From: an uncultured Tateyamaria sp.
Lineage (GTDB): Bacteria; Pseudomonadota; Alphaproteobacteria; Rhodobacterales; Rhodobacteraceae
DNA: 64,000 bases
Assembly (NCBI RefSeq): GCF_947488715.1
Contig: NZ_CANLAG010000007.1
Location: 166,384 to 230,383 of the forward strand
Direction: 5' to 3'
Numbering within the stretch: the first letter of the stretch is position 1; each line of letters opens with the position of its first letter. This document shows positions 27,265 to 34,243 of this stretch, piece after piece. The translations under genes and the position numbers were made by a program. The notes under the pieces are model-generated. The model was not told where the DNA came from, made no database searches, and saw only the letters and a program-made list of their open reading frames with translations.

Positions 27265-28263
27265 ATGAAATTTTTGACCGCTGCCGCCCTGGCCTTGACC
27301 GTCAGCGCGGGCGCCGTTGCCGCCGCCTGCGACTCCGGCGAGATCGTGATCAAGTTCAGCCACGTGACCAACACCGACAAGCACCCCAAGGGGATCGCGG
27401 CGTCGCTGTTGCAACAGCGCGTGAACGACGAGATGAACGGCACCGCCTGCATGGAAGTGTTCCCGAACTCGACGCTCTACAACGACGATCAGGTTCTCGA
27501 GGCGCTGCTGCAAGGCGACGTGCAACTGGCAGCACCCTCGCTGTCGAAGTTCGAGCAGTTCACCAAGAAGTTCCGCATCTTCGATCTGCCCTTCATGTTC
27601 CGCGACATCAACGCGGTTGACGCGTTCCAGGCCTCCGAGACCGGTCAGGCGATGAAGGAATCCATGACGCGCCGCGGCCTGCTGGGTCTGGCGTTCTGGC
27701 ACAACGGGATGAAGCAGATGTCGGCCAACAAGCCGCTGATCTCTCCGTCGGATGCCAATGGTCTGAAGTTCCGGGTGCAAAACTCTGATGTGCTCAAGGC
27801 ACAGATGGCGGCTCTGGGTGGCTCGCCCCAGCCGATGGCGTTCTCCGAAGTCTACGGCGCGCTGCAAACCGGCGTTGTGGACGGTCAGGAAAACACCTGG
27901 TCCAACATCTACGGCAAGAAGTTCTTTGAGGTGCAGGACGGTACAACCGAGACCAACCACGGCATCATCGACTACCTCGTCGTGACCTCGACCGACTTCT
28001 GGGACAGCCTCGAAGATGACACGCGTGACCAGCTGGCCACCATCATCGAAGAGGTGACCACCACGCGCAATACGCAGGCCTTCCAGGTCAACGAAGAGGC
28101 CAAGCAGGCCGTGATCGACGCCGGTGGTGTGGTCCGCGCGCTGACAGCCGAGCAACGTGCCGAATGGGTCGCCGTGATGAAGCCCGTCTGGGATGAGTTC
28201 AAGGACGACGTGGGCCAGGACAACATCGACGCCGCTCAGGCGATCAACGCCGCCACCAACTAA
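27265..28263 (+). CDS. dctP: TRAP transporter solute-binding protein DctP
   Basis: 332-residue periplasmic binding protein with a signal peptide (MKFLTAAALALTVSAGAVAA, cleavage near A20). It has the DctP-family RVQNSDVLKAQMAALGGSPQ region with the conserved arginine that pairs with the substrate carboxylate, and the GALQTGVVDGQENTWSN signature. A GGGAGGAGA ribosome site precedes the ATG at 27265; upstream in-frame codons are not signal-like. With DctBD beside it, C4-dicarboxylates are the likely substrate. A hairpin separates it from dctQ. Confidence 0.94.
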   Translation: MKFLTAAALALTVSAGAVAAACDSGEIVIKFSHVTNTDKHPKGIAASLLQQRVNDEMNGTACMEVFPNSTLYNDDQVLEALLQGDVQLAAPSLSKFEQFTKKFRIFDLPFMFRDINAVDAFQASETGQAMKESMTRRGLLGLAFWHNGMKQMSANKPLISPSDANGLKFRVQNSDVLKAQMAALGGSPQPMAFSEVYGALQTGVVDGQENTWSNIYGKKFFEVQDGTTETNHGIIDYLVVTSTDFWDSLEDDTRDQLATIIEEVTTTRNTQAFQVNEEAKQAVIDAGGVVRALTAEQRAEWVAVMKPVWDEFKDDVGQDNIDAAQAINAATN

Positions 28264-28273
28264 GGCTGGCACA

Positions 28274-28302
28274 GGGTCCGGCGGCATCTGCGCGCCGGAC
28301 CC
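28274..28302 (+). terminator. Intra-operon hairpin between dctP and dctQ
   Basis: Ten-pair stem (GGGTCCGGCG at 28274-28283 with its complement at 28293-28302), followed by a T-containing but not continuous tract (GATCTATTTTCTG). Likely a partial terminator or mRNA-stabilising hairpin that gives more DctP than DctQM. Confidence 0.6.
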
Positions 28303-28340
28303 GATCTATTTTCTGAACATTGTGGGGAAAGGGCAGGACC

Positions 28341-29030
28341 ATGGCAGGCGCTTATGATCCGGGCACCGGGTTTGGCCGTTGGGTCAACGAAATCGAAGAG
28401 ACGGCCATCGCCATCCTTCTGGCACTTATGACATTGATAACATTCATCAATGTCGTGCTGCGCTATGGCTACAACACCGGCCTGATCTGGGGGCTGGAGA
28501 TGGTGACGTTCCTGTTTGCTTGGCTCGTCCTCTTTGGGGTCAGCTATGCGGTCAAGGTCACTGCCAACCTCGGTGTGGACGCGGTTATCAACCTGTTTTC
28601 CCCGGCCACACGCCGCATCATTGCGCTGGTCGCGGGTGCGATCTGCATCGGCTATGCGTTTCTCGTCTTCAAGGGCGCCTGGGACTATTGGGCCAACTTT
28701 GCGAACCTGCCGCAGACCACCGGGCGCTGGTTCCCGACCGGGTTCGAAGAGATGAAGCGGTCATCCTATCGCGGCTGGTACGAGACGGTCGACATCCCGC
28801 ATCCCGTCTGGCTGCAGTGGATCGAGCCGATCATGAACGAAGGCGAGGCGTACGAAAAAATCCCGCGCTTCATGCCCTATTTCATCCTGCCTTTTGGCAT
28901 GGGTCTGCTGCTGTTCCGCTTTGTCCAGGCCACCGTGCGGGTCTGGAAAGGCCACGCCACAAGTCTGATCGTGAGCCATGAGGCCGAAGATGCGATCGAA
29001 GACGTCAAACACATGAACGAAGGCGATTAA
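28341..29030 (+). CDS. dctQ: TRAP transporter small permease DctQ
   Basis: 229-residue inner-membrane subunit with four predicted transmembrane helices (about residues 25-45, 55-75, 95-115 and 185-205). The loop between helices 3 and 4 is longer than usual, with the WFPTGFEEMKRSSYRGWYE segment. Start at ATG 28341 with an AGGA ribosome site; an upstream in-frame GTG/ATG lies too far from any such site. It stops 3 bases before dctM. Confidence 0.9.
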   Translation: MAGAYDPGTGFGRWVNEIEETAIAILLALMTLITFINVVLRYGYNTGLIWGLEMVTFLFAWLVLFGVSYAVKVTANLGVDAVINLFSPATRRIIALVAGAICIGYAFLVFKGAWDYWANFANLPQTTGRWFPTGFEEMKRSSYRGWYETVDIPHPVWLQWIEPIMNEGEAYEKIPRFMPYFILPFGMGLLLFRFVQATVRVWKGHATSLIVSHEAEDAIEDVKHMNEGD

Positions 29031-29033
29031 GCC

Positions 29034-30572
29034 ATGGAAGTTGCAATTCTTTTCGCCCTTGTCGTGGGGATGATGCTGATCGGTGTGCCGATTGCTGTCA
29101 GCCTCGGCATGTCCTCGATCATATTTCTGCTGGTGCTGAGTGATACCTCGCTGGCCTCGATTGCACAGACGCTGTTTCAGGCGATGGCGGGCCACTACAC
29201 ACTGTTGGCGATTCCGTTTTTCATCCTCGCCTCGACGTTCATGTCGACCGGTGGCGTGGCCAAGCGGATCATCCGGTTCTCCATCGCCGTTGTGGGGCAT
29301 TTCCCCGGTGGTCTGGCGATTGCGGGTGTGTTCGCCTGTATGATGTTTGCGGCCCTGTCGGGGTCCAGCCCGGCGACCGTGGTGGCCATCGGGTCCATCG
29401 TGATCGCGGGCATGCGGCAGGTGGGCTACTCCAAGGATTTTGCCGCGGGTGTCATCGCCAATGCGGGTACCTTGGGCATCCTGATCCCGCCGTCCATCGT
29501 GATGGTCGTCTATGCCTCGGCCACGGATGTGTCCGTGGGCCGGATGTTTCTGGCGGGTGTGATCCCCGGTCTGATGGCCGGTACGATGCTGATGATCACC
29601 ATCTATGCCATTGCCAAGATCAAGAACCTGCCCAAGGGCGACTGGTTGGGCTGGGGTGAAGTAGGTGCCTCGGCGGCTGCGGCCTCGGGTGGTCTGTTCC
29701 TGATCATCATCATTCTGGGCGGCATCTATGGCGGTATCTTTACCCCCACGGAGGCGGCGGCGGTTGCGGCGGTCTATTCGTTCCTGATTGCCAGTTTCAT
29801 CTATCGGGACATGGGACCGTTTTCCAAGGATGCGCCGCGCGCAGGGAATTTCACCGGTATCACGCTGATGGGTGGCCTGGCTCTGGGCATCCTGATCTGG
29901 CTGGTGGCGGGCGGTCTCGATCTGACCACATCCGTTCTGATCGGTTTTGCGCTTGCAGCGGCAGGGGCGGCGGCGGAACGTGTGCTGCGCGGTCTGGACC
30001 TGAACCCGGTGGCGATTGCCACGGATTTTGCCCGGATGCCGCTGGCGCTGGTGCACCGCGATACGAAGAACGCGTTTTTTGAGGCGGGCAAGCTGACCGT
30101 GACGCTGATGTTCATCATTGCCAATGCGTTGATCCTGAAGCATGTTCTGACCGATGAGCAGATCCCGCAGCAGATTGCGGGTGCGATGTTGGATGCGGGA
30201 TTTGGGCCGGTTGTGTTCCTGATCATCGTCAACATCATCCTGTTGATCGGTGGTCAGTTCATGGAGCCGTCGGGCCTGTTGGTGATCGTCGCACCACTGG
30301 TGTTCCCGATTGCCATCGAGCTGGGGATTGATCCGATCCATCTGGGCATCATCATGGTGGTGAACATGGAGATCGGGATGATCACGCCGCCTGTGGGTCT
30401 GAACCTGTTCGTGACCTCAGGGGTGGCGGGGATGCCCATGATGCGGGTGGTGCGCGCAGCGCTGCCGTTCCTGGCCGTGCTCTTCGTGTTCCTGATCATG
30501 GTGACCTATATCCCGGCCATTTCGATCTGGTTGCCGACTTTGATGATGGGGCCGGAGATTATCGTGCAGTAG
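29034..30572 (+). CDS. dctM: TRAP transporter large permease DctM
   Basis: 512-residue transport subunit of the DctM/IT superfamily; Na+-dependent uptake channel. The family motifs MMFAALSGSSPATVVAIGSI, GTLGILIPPSI and FTPTEAAAVAAVYSF are intact. It is about 80 residues longer than typical DctM (about 430): residues about 275-345 add extra hydrophobic helices (MGGLALGILIWLVAGGLDL, then SVLIGFALAAAGAAAERVL). Similar enlarged DctM proteins exist in marine bacteria. It is coupled to dctQ and closes the operon. Confidence 0.92.
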   Translation: MEVAILFALVVGMMLIGVPIAVSLGMSSIIFLLVLSDTSLASIAQTLFQAMAGHYTLLAIPFFILASTFMSTGGVAKRIIRFSIAVVGHFPGGLAIAGVFACMMFAALSGSSPATVVAIGSIVIAGMRQVGYSKDFAAGVIANAGTLGILIPPSIVMVVYASATDVSVGRMFLAGVIPGLMAGTMLMITIYAIAKIKNLPKGDWLGWGEVGASAAAASGGLFLIIIILGGIYGGIFTPTEAAAVAAVYSFLIASFIYRDMGPFSKDAPRAGNFTGITLMGGLALGILIWLVAGGLDLTTSVLIGFALAAAGAAAERVLRGLDLNPVAIATDFARMPLALVHRDTKNAFFEAGKLTVTLMFIIANALILKHVLTDEQIPQQIAGAMLDAGFGPVVFLIIVNIILLIGGQFMEPSGLLVIVAPLVFPIAIELGIDPIHLGIIMVVNMEIGMITPPVGLNLFVTSGVAGMPMMRVVRAALPFLAVLFVFLIMVTYIPAISIWLPTLMMGPEIIVQ

Positions 30573-30631
30573 GTGTAAGGTTTGCGCGGCGCGTTTTTTG
30601 AAAATGACGCGCTGCGCGCGACACGATGTTC

Positions 30632-30735
30632 AGGGGGGCGCTGCCCCCCTGCTGTTGAAGTGAAAGGGGGGCGCTGCCCCCCTTGGCGCTATGCGCGCCA
30701 TCCCCCCGAGGTATTTGCCGCGAAAGGAAGATCAG
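30632..30735. repeat. Extragenic palindromic repeats between dctM and tpiA
   Basis: Two identical 19-base palindromes AGGGGGGCGCTGCCCCCCT at 30632-30650 and 30665-30683, followed by CCCCCCGAGGTATTTGCCG and AGGAAGATCAGGA up to the tpiA stop. The tail matches the layout of the element between coxL and coxM. Confidence 0.7.
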
Positions 30736-31463
30736 GAGGCGGCGAGGGCGTCGATGATGGGTTGGAAATCGTCGGGTTTCAGGGATGCGCCGCCGACGAG
30801 GGCGCCGTCGACGTTCTGTGCGGTGAAGATTTCAGCGGCGTTGCTGGGTTTGACGGAGCCGCCGTAGAGGATGGACATGGTTGTGCCTTGGGCTGCGAAG
30901 CGGTTGGTCAGTTTTTCGCGGATCATGTCGTGGGTTTCGATGATCTGATCGAGGGTGGGCACGCGGCCGGTGCCGATGGCCCAGATCGGTTCATAGGCGA
31001 TGACGGTATTGTCGGCGGTGGCCCCGTCGGGGGTGGAGCCGTCAAGCTGGGCCGCGATGATGTCGAGGCAGTCGGGACCGAGGCGTTCGGCTTCGCTTTC
31101 GCCGATGCAGATGATGGCGGTGAGGCCTGCGGCATAGGCAGCTTCGGCCTTGGCGCGGATTTGGGCGTTGGTTTCGGCATGATCGGCGCGGCGCTCGGAG
31201 TGACCTACGATGACATATGTGGCGCCTGCGTCCTTGAGCATGGAGGCGGCGGTGTCGCCCGTATGGGCGCCTGAGGCCTGTGTGTGGCAGTCCTGGCCGC
31301 CGATGGCGACGGGGCCTGCGATTTGCGCCGCGCGGTGGATCAGGGGGGCTGGCGGACAGATCAGCACCTGGGTGCCGTTCGGGGCCGAGAGGGTTTTGAG
31401 GCCGTCCAGCATGGCCGGAGTGCCGTTCATTTTCCAGTTGCCTGCTGCCAGTTTGCGTCCCAT
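30732..31463 (-). CDS. tpiA: Triosephosphate isomerase
   Basis: 243-residue TIM-barrel enzyme interconverting dihydroxyacetone phosphate and glyceraldehyde 3-phosphate. Start at ATG 31463 (GAGGG ribosome site), giving the family N-terminus GRKLAAGNWKMNG with the catalytic lysine. The catalytic histidine is in VIVGHSERR, the glutamate in AYEPIWAIGTG, and the phosphate loop YGGSVKPSNA is intact. An in-frame reading back to 31874 overlaps the opposite-strand oxygenase and is rejected. The gene lies divergent from the oxygenase. Confidence 0.95.
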   Translation of the reverse strand: MGRKLAAGNWKMNGTPAMLDGLKTLSAPNGTQVLICPPAPLIHRAAQIAGPVAIGGQDCHTQASGAHTGDTAASMLKDAGATYVIVGHSERRADHAETNAQIRAKAEAAYAAGLTAIICIGESEAERLGPDCLDIIAAQLDGSTPDGATADNTVIAYEPIWAIGTGRVPTLDQIIETHDMIREKLTNRFAAQGTTMSILYGGSVKPSNAAEIFTAQNVDGALVGGASLKPDDFQPIIDALAAS

Positions 31464-31559
31464 GCGTGCCCTCGTTTGGTGATGTGCGATGTGGGTTGGT
31501 CCTAGCATCGGGGGCGCGGCTGCGCTAGGGCGTGGCCGAACGAGTGGAGAGGGCAGGTG

Positions 31560-32465
31560 ATGATCCCACGACTGGATGCGAAGAAACTGGCCGAAGGCGA
31601 CGCGCAGAGCCTTGCGGCCCTGCGAGAGGCGGCGGTTGGGGTGGGCTTTGCCACCGTGCACAACACGGATTTGTCGGCGGCGCGGGTGCAGGAGGTGATC
31701 GAGACCTACCGCGCGTTCTTTCGCCAGCCGGAGACGGCCAAGCGGGCGCTGGATATGGCGCGCACGGGGTCGAACCGGGGGTGGGGGGCCGCAGGGTCCG
31801 AGCAGGTCGATCCGGATGCCAATCCCGACTACAAGCAGTTCTTTGACATTGGGTACCAGTTGCCCGAGGGGCATGCCCTGGCGACCAAGATTTTCTATGC
31901 GCCGAACCAGTGGCCGGATGATCCCGCATTTCGGCGTGTGATTTCAGACTATTACGCGGATGCCATCACTGTGTGCAAAGGTTTGCTGCGGGCGATTGCG
32001 ACGGCGATTGGTGCGGATGCGGCGCATTTTGACAGGGCGTTTGACACGCCGATGGCGCTGTTGCGGGGCAACTATTATCCGGCGCGGCCCGACTGGGCGG
32101 GGGCCAAGGATTTCGGGATTGCGACGCACACCGACTATGGCTGTCTGACCTTGCTGGCGACGGACGGGTCGCCGGGGTTGGAGGTGCGCAAGCGTGGCGG
32201 GGGCTGGATCCCGCTGAGTGCGCCGCCGGGAGATTTTATCATCAACTTTGGCGAGATGCTGGAGTTCTGGACGGACGGGGCGGTCAAGGCCACGCCGCAC
32301 CGGGTGGTGGGTGGCATGGCCGAGCGGATTTCGGTACCGATGTTCTTTAACCCGACTTATGACACCAATGTTGCCCCAAAGGGCGGCGACGAAGAAATGT
32401 TGGCCGGTGATCACCTGAGCGCGCGGTTCCGCGCGACATATGTGCATTTGCAAGACAAAACATGA
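31560..32465 (+). CDS. 2-oxoglutarate/Fe(II)-dependent oxygenase, IPNS family
   Basis: 301-residue non-heme iron oxygenase of the isopenicillin N synthase-like family, with an N-terminal DIOX_N domain (PRLDAKKLAEGDAQSLAALR) and C-terminal 2OG-FeII domain. Iron ligands are H and D in THTDYGCLTLLA and H in ATPHRVVGG; the arginine of ERISVPMFF binds the co-substrate. The start is ATG 31560 or the GTG immediately before it. The substrate is unknown. The next gene (HD hydrolase) overlaps by four bases, so the two are co-translated. Confidence 0.9.
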   Translation: MIPRLDAKKLAEGDAQSLAALREAAVGVGFATVHNTDLSAARVQEVIETYRAFFRQPETAKRALDMARTGSNRGWGAAGSEQVDPDANPDYKQFFDIGYQLPEGHALATKIFYAPNQWPDDPAFRRVISDYYADAITVCKGLLRAIATAIGADAAHFDRAFDTPMALLRGNYYPARPDWAGAKDFGIATHTDYGCLTLLATDGSPGLEVRKRGGGWIPLSAPPGDFIINFGEMLEFWTDGAVKATPHRVVGGMAERISVPMFFNPTYDTNVAPKGGDEEMLAGDHLSARFRATYVHLQDKT

Positions 32466-33142
32466 GCTTGCAGGCGGACCTTGAAGCCGAAGTGCATCGG
32501 GTCTGGGCCGGACAAACGGACGGTGCGCATGACATCTGGCACGTGCGGCGGGTCTGGGCGACATGTGGCATGATTGCGGATCAGATGGCGTACCCCGTCA
32601 ACCGCGACGTGCTGATGATCGCGGCCTATCTGCACGATATTATCAACCTGCCCAAAGACGATCCACAAAGGGCACAGGCCGCATCCCTATCAGCCGATCA
32701 TGCGGTCGCGTGGATGCAGGCGCGCGGGATCGCGGGTCAAGAGCAGGTGCATCACTGTATATCCGCCCACAGCTTTTCCGCGGGCGTGCCGTGCGAGACA
32801 GCGGAGGCGCGCATTTTGCAGGACGCGGACCGTCTGGAGGCACTGGGGGCGATCGGGATTGCGCGGTGTTTCGGCGTATCGGGACAGATGGGCCGGGGCC
32901 TCGTGCATGGCGGTGATCCGTTGGCCGACGCGCGGGCGCTGGACGACAGAGCCTATGCGCTGGACCACTTTGAGGTCAAATTGTACCGGATCGCAGAGAC
33001 ACTGCACACCGAACCGGCACGGGCGATTGCGGCGGAACGCGTGGCGTTTATGCGTGCGTTTGTGGCGCAGATGGTGGGTGAATTGAGGGTCGGATCAGAC
33101 CCGAACCCATCAGACCCCTTCCTATCAAACAGGGCTGGTTGA
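32462..33142 (+). CDS. HD-domain phosphohydrolase
   Basis: 226-residue soluble HD-superfamily protein. Metal-binding residues are seen as HDIWHVRRV (first H), YLHDIINL (the HD dyad), and SAHSFSAG plus LQDADRLEALGAIGI (distal H and D), matching the YedJ/YpgQ-type subgroup that hydrolyses nucleotides or related phosphates. It overlaps the upstream oxygenase gene by four bases and its last 18 bases overlap the 3' end of the convergent LacI regulator gene. Confidence 0.88.
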   Translation: MSLQADLEAEVHRVWAGQTDGAHDIWHVRRVWATCGMIADQMAYPVNRDVLMIAAYLHDIINLPKDDPQRAQAASLSADHAVAWMQARGIAGQEQVHHCISAHSFSAGVPCETAEARILQDADRLEALGAIGIARCFGVSGQMGRGLVHGGDPLADARALDDRAYALDHFEVKLYRIAETLHTEPARAIAAERVAFMRAFVAQMVGELRVGSDPNPSDPFLSNRAG

Positions 33143-34129
33143 ACTGCGCAGGATCAACTGTGAAGGCAGTTTAAGCGCCTCGGGCCGCGTGCCCTGTTCG
33201 ATCCAGGCGCGCATCGCATTGGCCGTGTGACGCCCCATATCGTCGAGCGGCAAACGCACGCTTGTGATGGCGGGGGACGTGGTGCGCGAGGCGGGCAAAT
33301 CTTCCATACCGATCAAGGAGATGTCGTCGGGAACCGACACGTCGATGGATTGCAATCCAAAGAGCGCACCCAGGGCCAGCACGTCCGAAGCGCAGAGCAG
33401 GGCGGTCACGCTGCGCTCATTTTGAACGACGTGTTTGGCGAGGTCTGCCGCCGCTTCGTAGTGGAGGGGACATTCGAGAATGTGCGCGCCCGAGGGCAGA
33501 CGGGCCTGTAGCGCGACGATCCGGGCCTGTGTGCGGTCGTTGGAGCGCACAGGGCCGTGCATGACCGCGATATTGCGGTGGCCCAGATCCACCAGATGAT
33601 CCAGTGCCATCAGGGCAATTTCGGCATTGTCATAGCCAATGGTGGGCAGGTCGTGCTCCGGCGAAAAATAGGAGGTGGCAATCACCGGCAGGGCCCGGCG
33701 GCGCACATTTTGTTCAAAAGCCGGGTCGCGGGTGATGCCTGATACAACCAGCCCCTCGATGCCGAGGTTCATCAGATCTTGGGCGCGTTTCGCCTCTAGT
33801 TCTGGGTTGCCGCCGGTGGTTGCCACAACAAGAGACAGGCCGCACAGGGCCAGTTCCTCTTCGAGGGCGTGCAGGTAGCGGGCAAAGATCGCGTGATCCA
33901 GCGTCGGCACCAGTGCGCCGACCATGAACGTGCGCCCGCTGTTGATGGCGCGGGCCGAGGGGCTTGGCACAAAGTTGAGCGTGTCCACCGACGCCTCGAC
34001 ACGTTTGCGGGTGTCGGCGGACACCACACCCGTCCCGTTCAGCACGCGGGACACGGTGGCCACGGACACGCCCGCATGACGGGCCACGTCGCGCATGTTG
34101 CTTTTCGTTTTTGGTCGAAGTTGAGGCAT
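33125..34129 (-). CDS. LacI-family transcriptional regulator
   Basis: 334-residue repressor with an N-terminal HTH (MRDVARHAGVSVATVSRVLN, residues about 12-31) and hinge helix (SPSARAIN), then a periplasmic-binding-protein-like effector domain from about residue 65. It is divergent from the DUF1989-GcvT/proVWX operon, and two LacI-type palindromes lie in that operon's promoter. It therefore most likely represses the import/catabolism genes until an effector is present. The ligand is unknown; a betaine-like compound or its product is inferred from the operon. Confidence 0.92.
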   Translation of the reverse strand: MPQLRPKTKSNMRDVARHAGVSVATVSRVLNGTGVVSADTRKRVEASVDTLNFVPSPSARAINSGRTFMVGALVPTLDHAIFARYLHALEEELALCGLSLVVATTGGNPELEAKRAQDLMNLGIEGLVVSGITRDPAFEQNVRRRALPVIATSYFSPEHDLPTIGYDNAEIALMALDHLVDLGHRNIAVMHGPVRSNDRTQARIVALQARLPSGAHILECPLHYEAAADLAKHVVQNERSVTALLCASDVLALGALFGLQSIDVSVPDDISLIGMEDLPASRTTSPAITSVRLPLDDMGRHTANAMRAWIEQGTRPEALKLPSQLILRSSTSPV

Positions 34130-34174
34130 TCACCTACCATTTTGATTGGGCCGACCGGCACAATACAGTAATTG

Positions 34175-34217
34175 TTGACTTATGAAACTGGTTACACAAA
34201 CCTTGAAACCAGTTTCA
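34175..34217 (+). promoter_or_regulatory. Promoter with two LacI-type operators before the DUF1989-GcvT operon
   Basis: A -35-like TTGACT (34175-34180) is followed by palindromes TGAAACTGGTTACA (34183-34196) and TGAAACCAGTTTCA (34204-34217; perfect TGAAAC/GTTTCA arms). Their centres are 21 bases apart, two helical turns, placing one in the promoter spacer and one near the start site. The -10 (about 34198-34203) is weak. This fits repression by the divergent LacI protein. Confidence 0.65.
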
Positions 34218-34243
34218 CAGACGATTCTGAGACATTTGACCCC

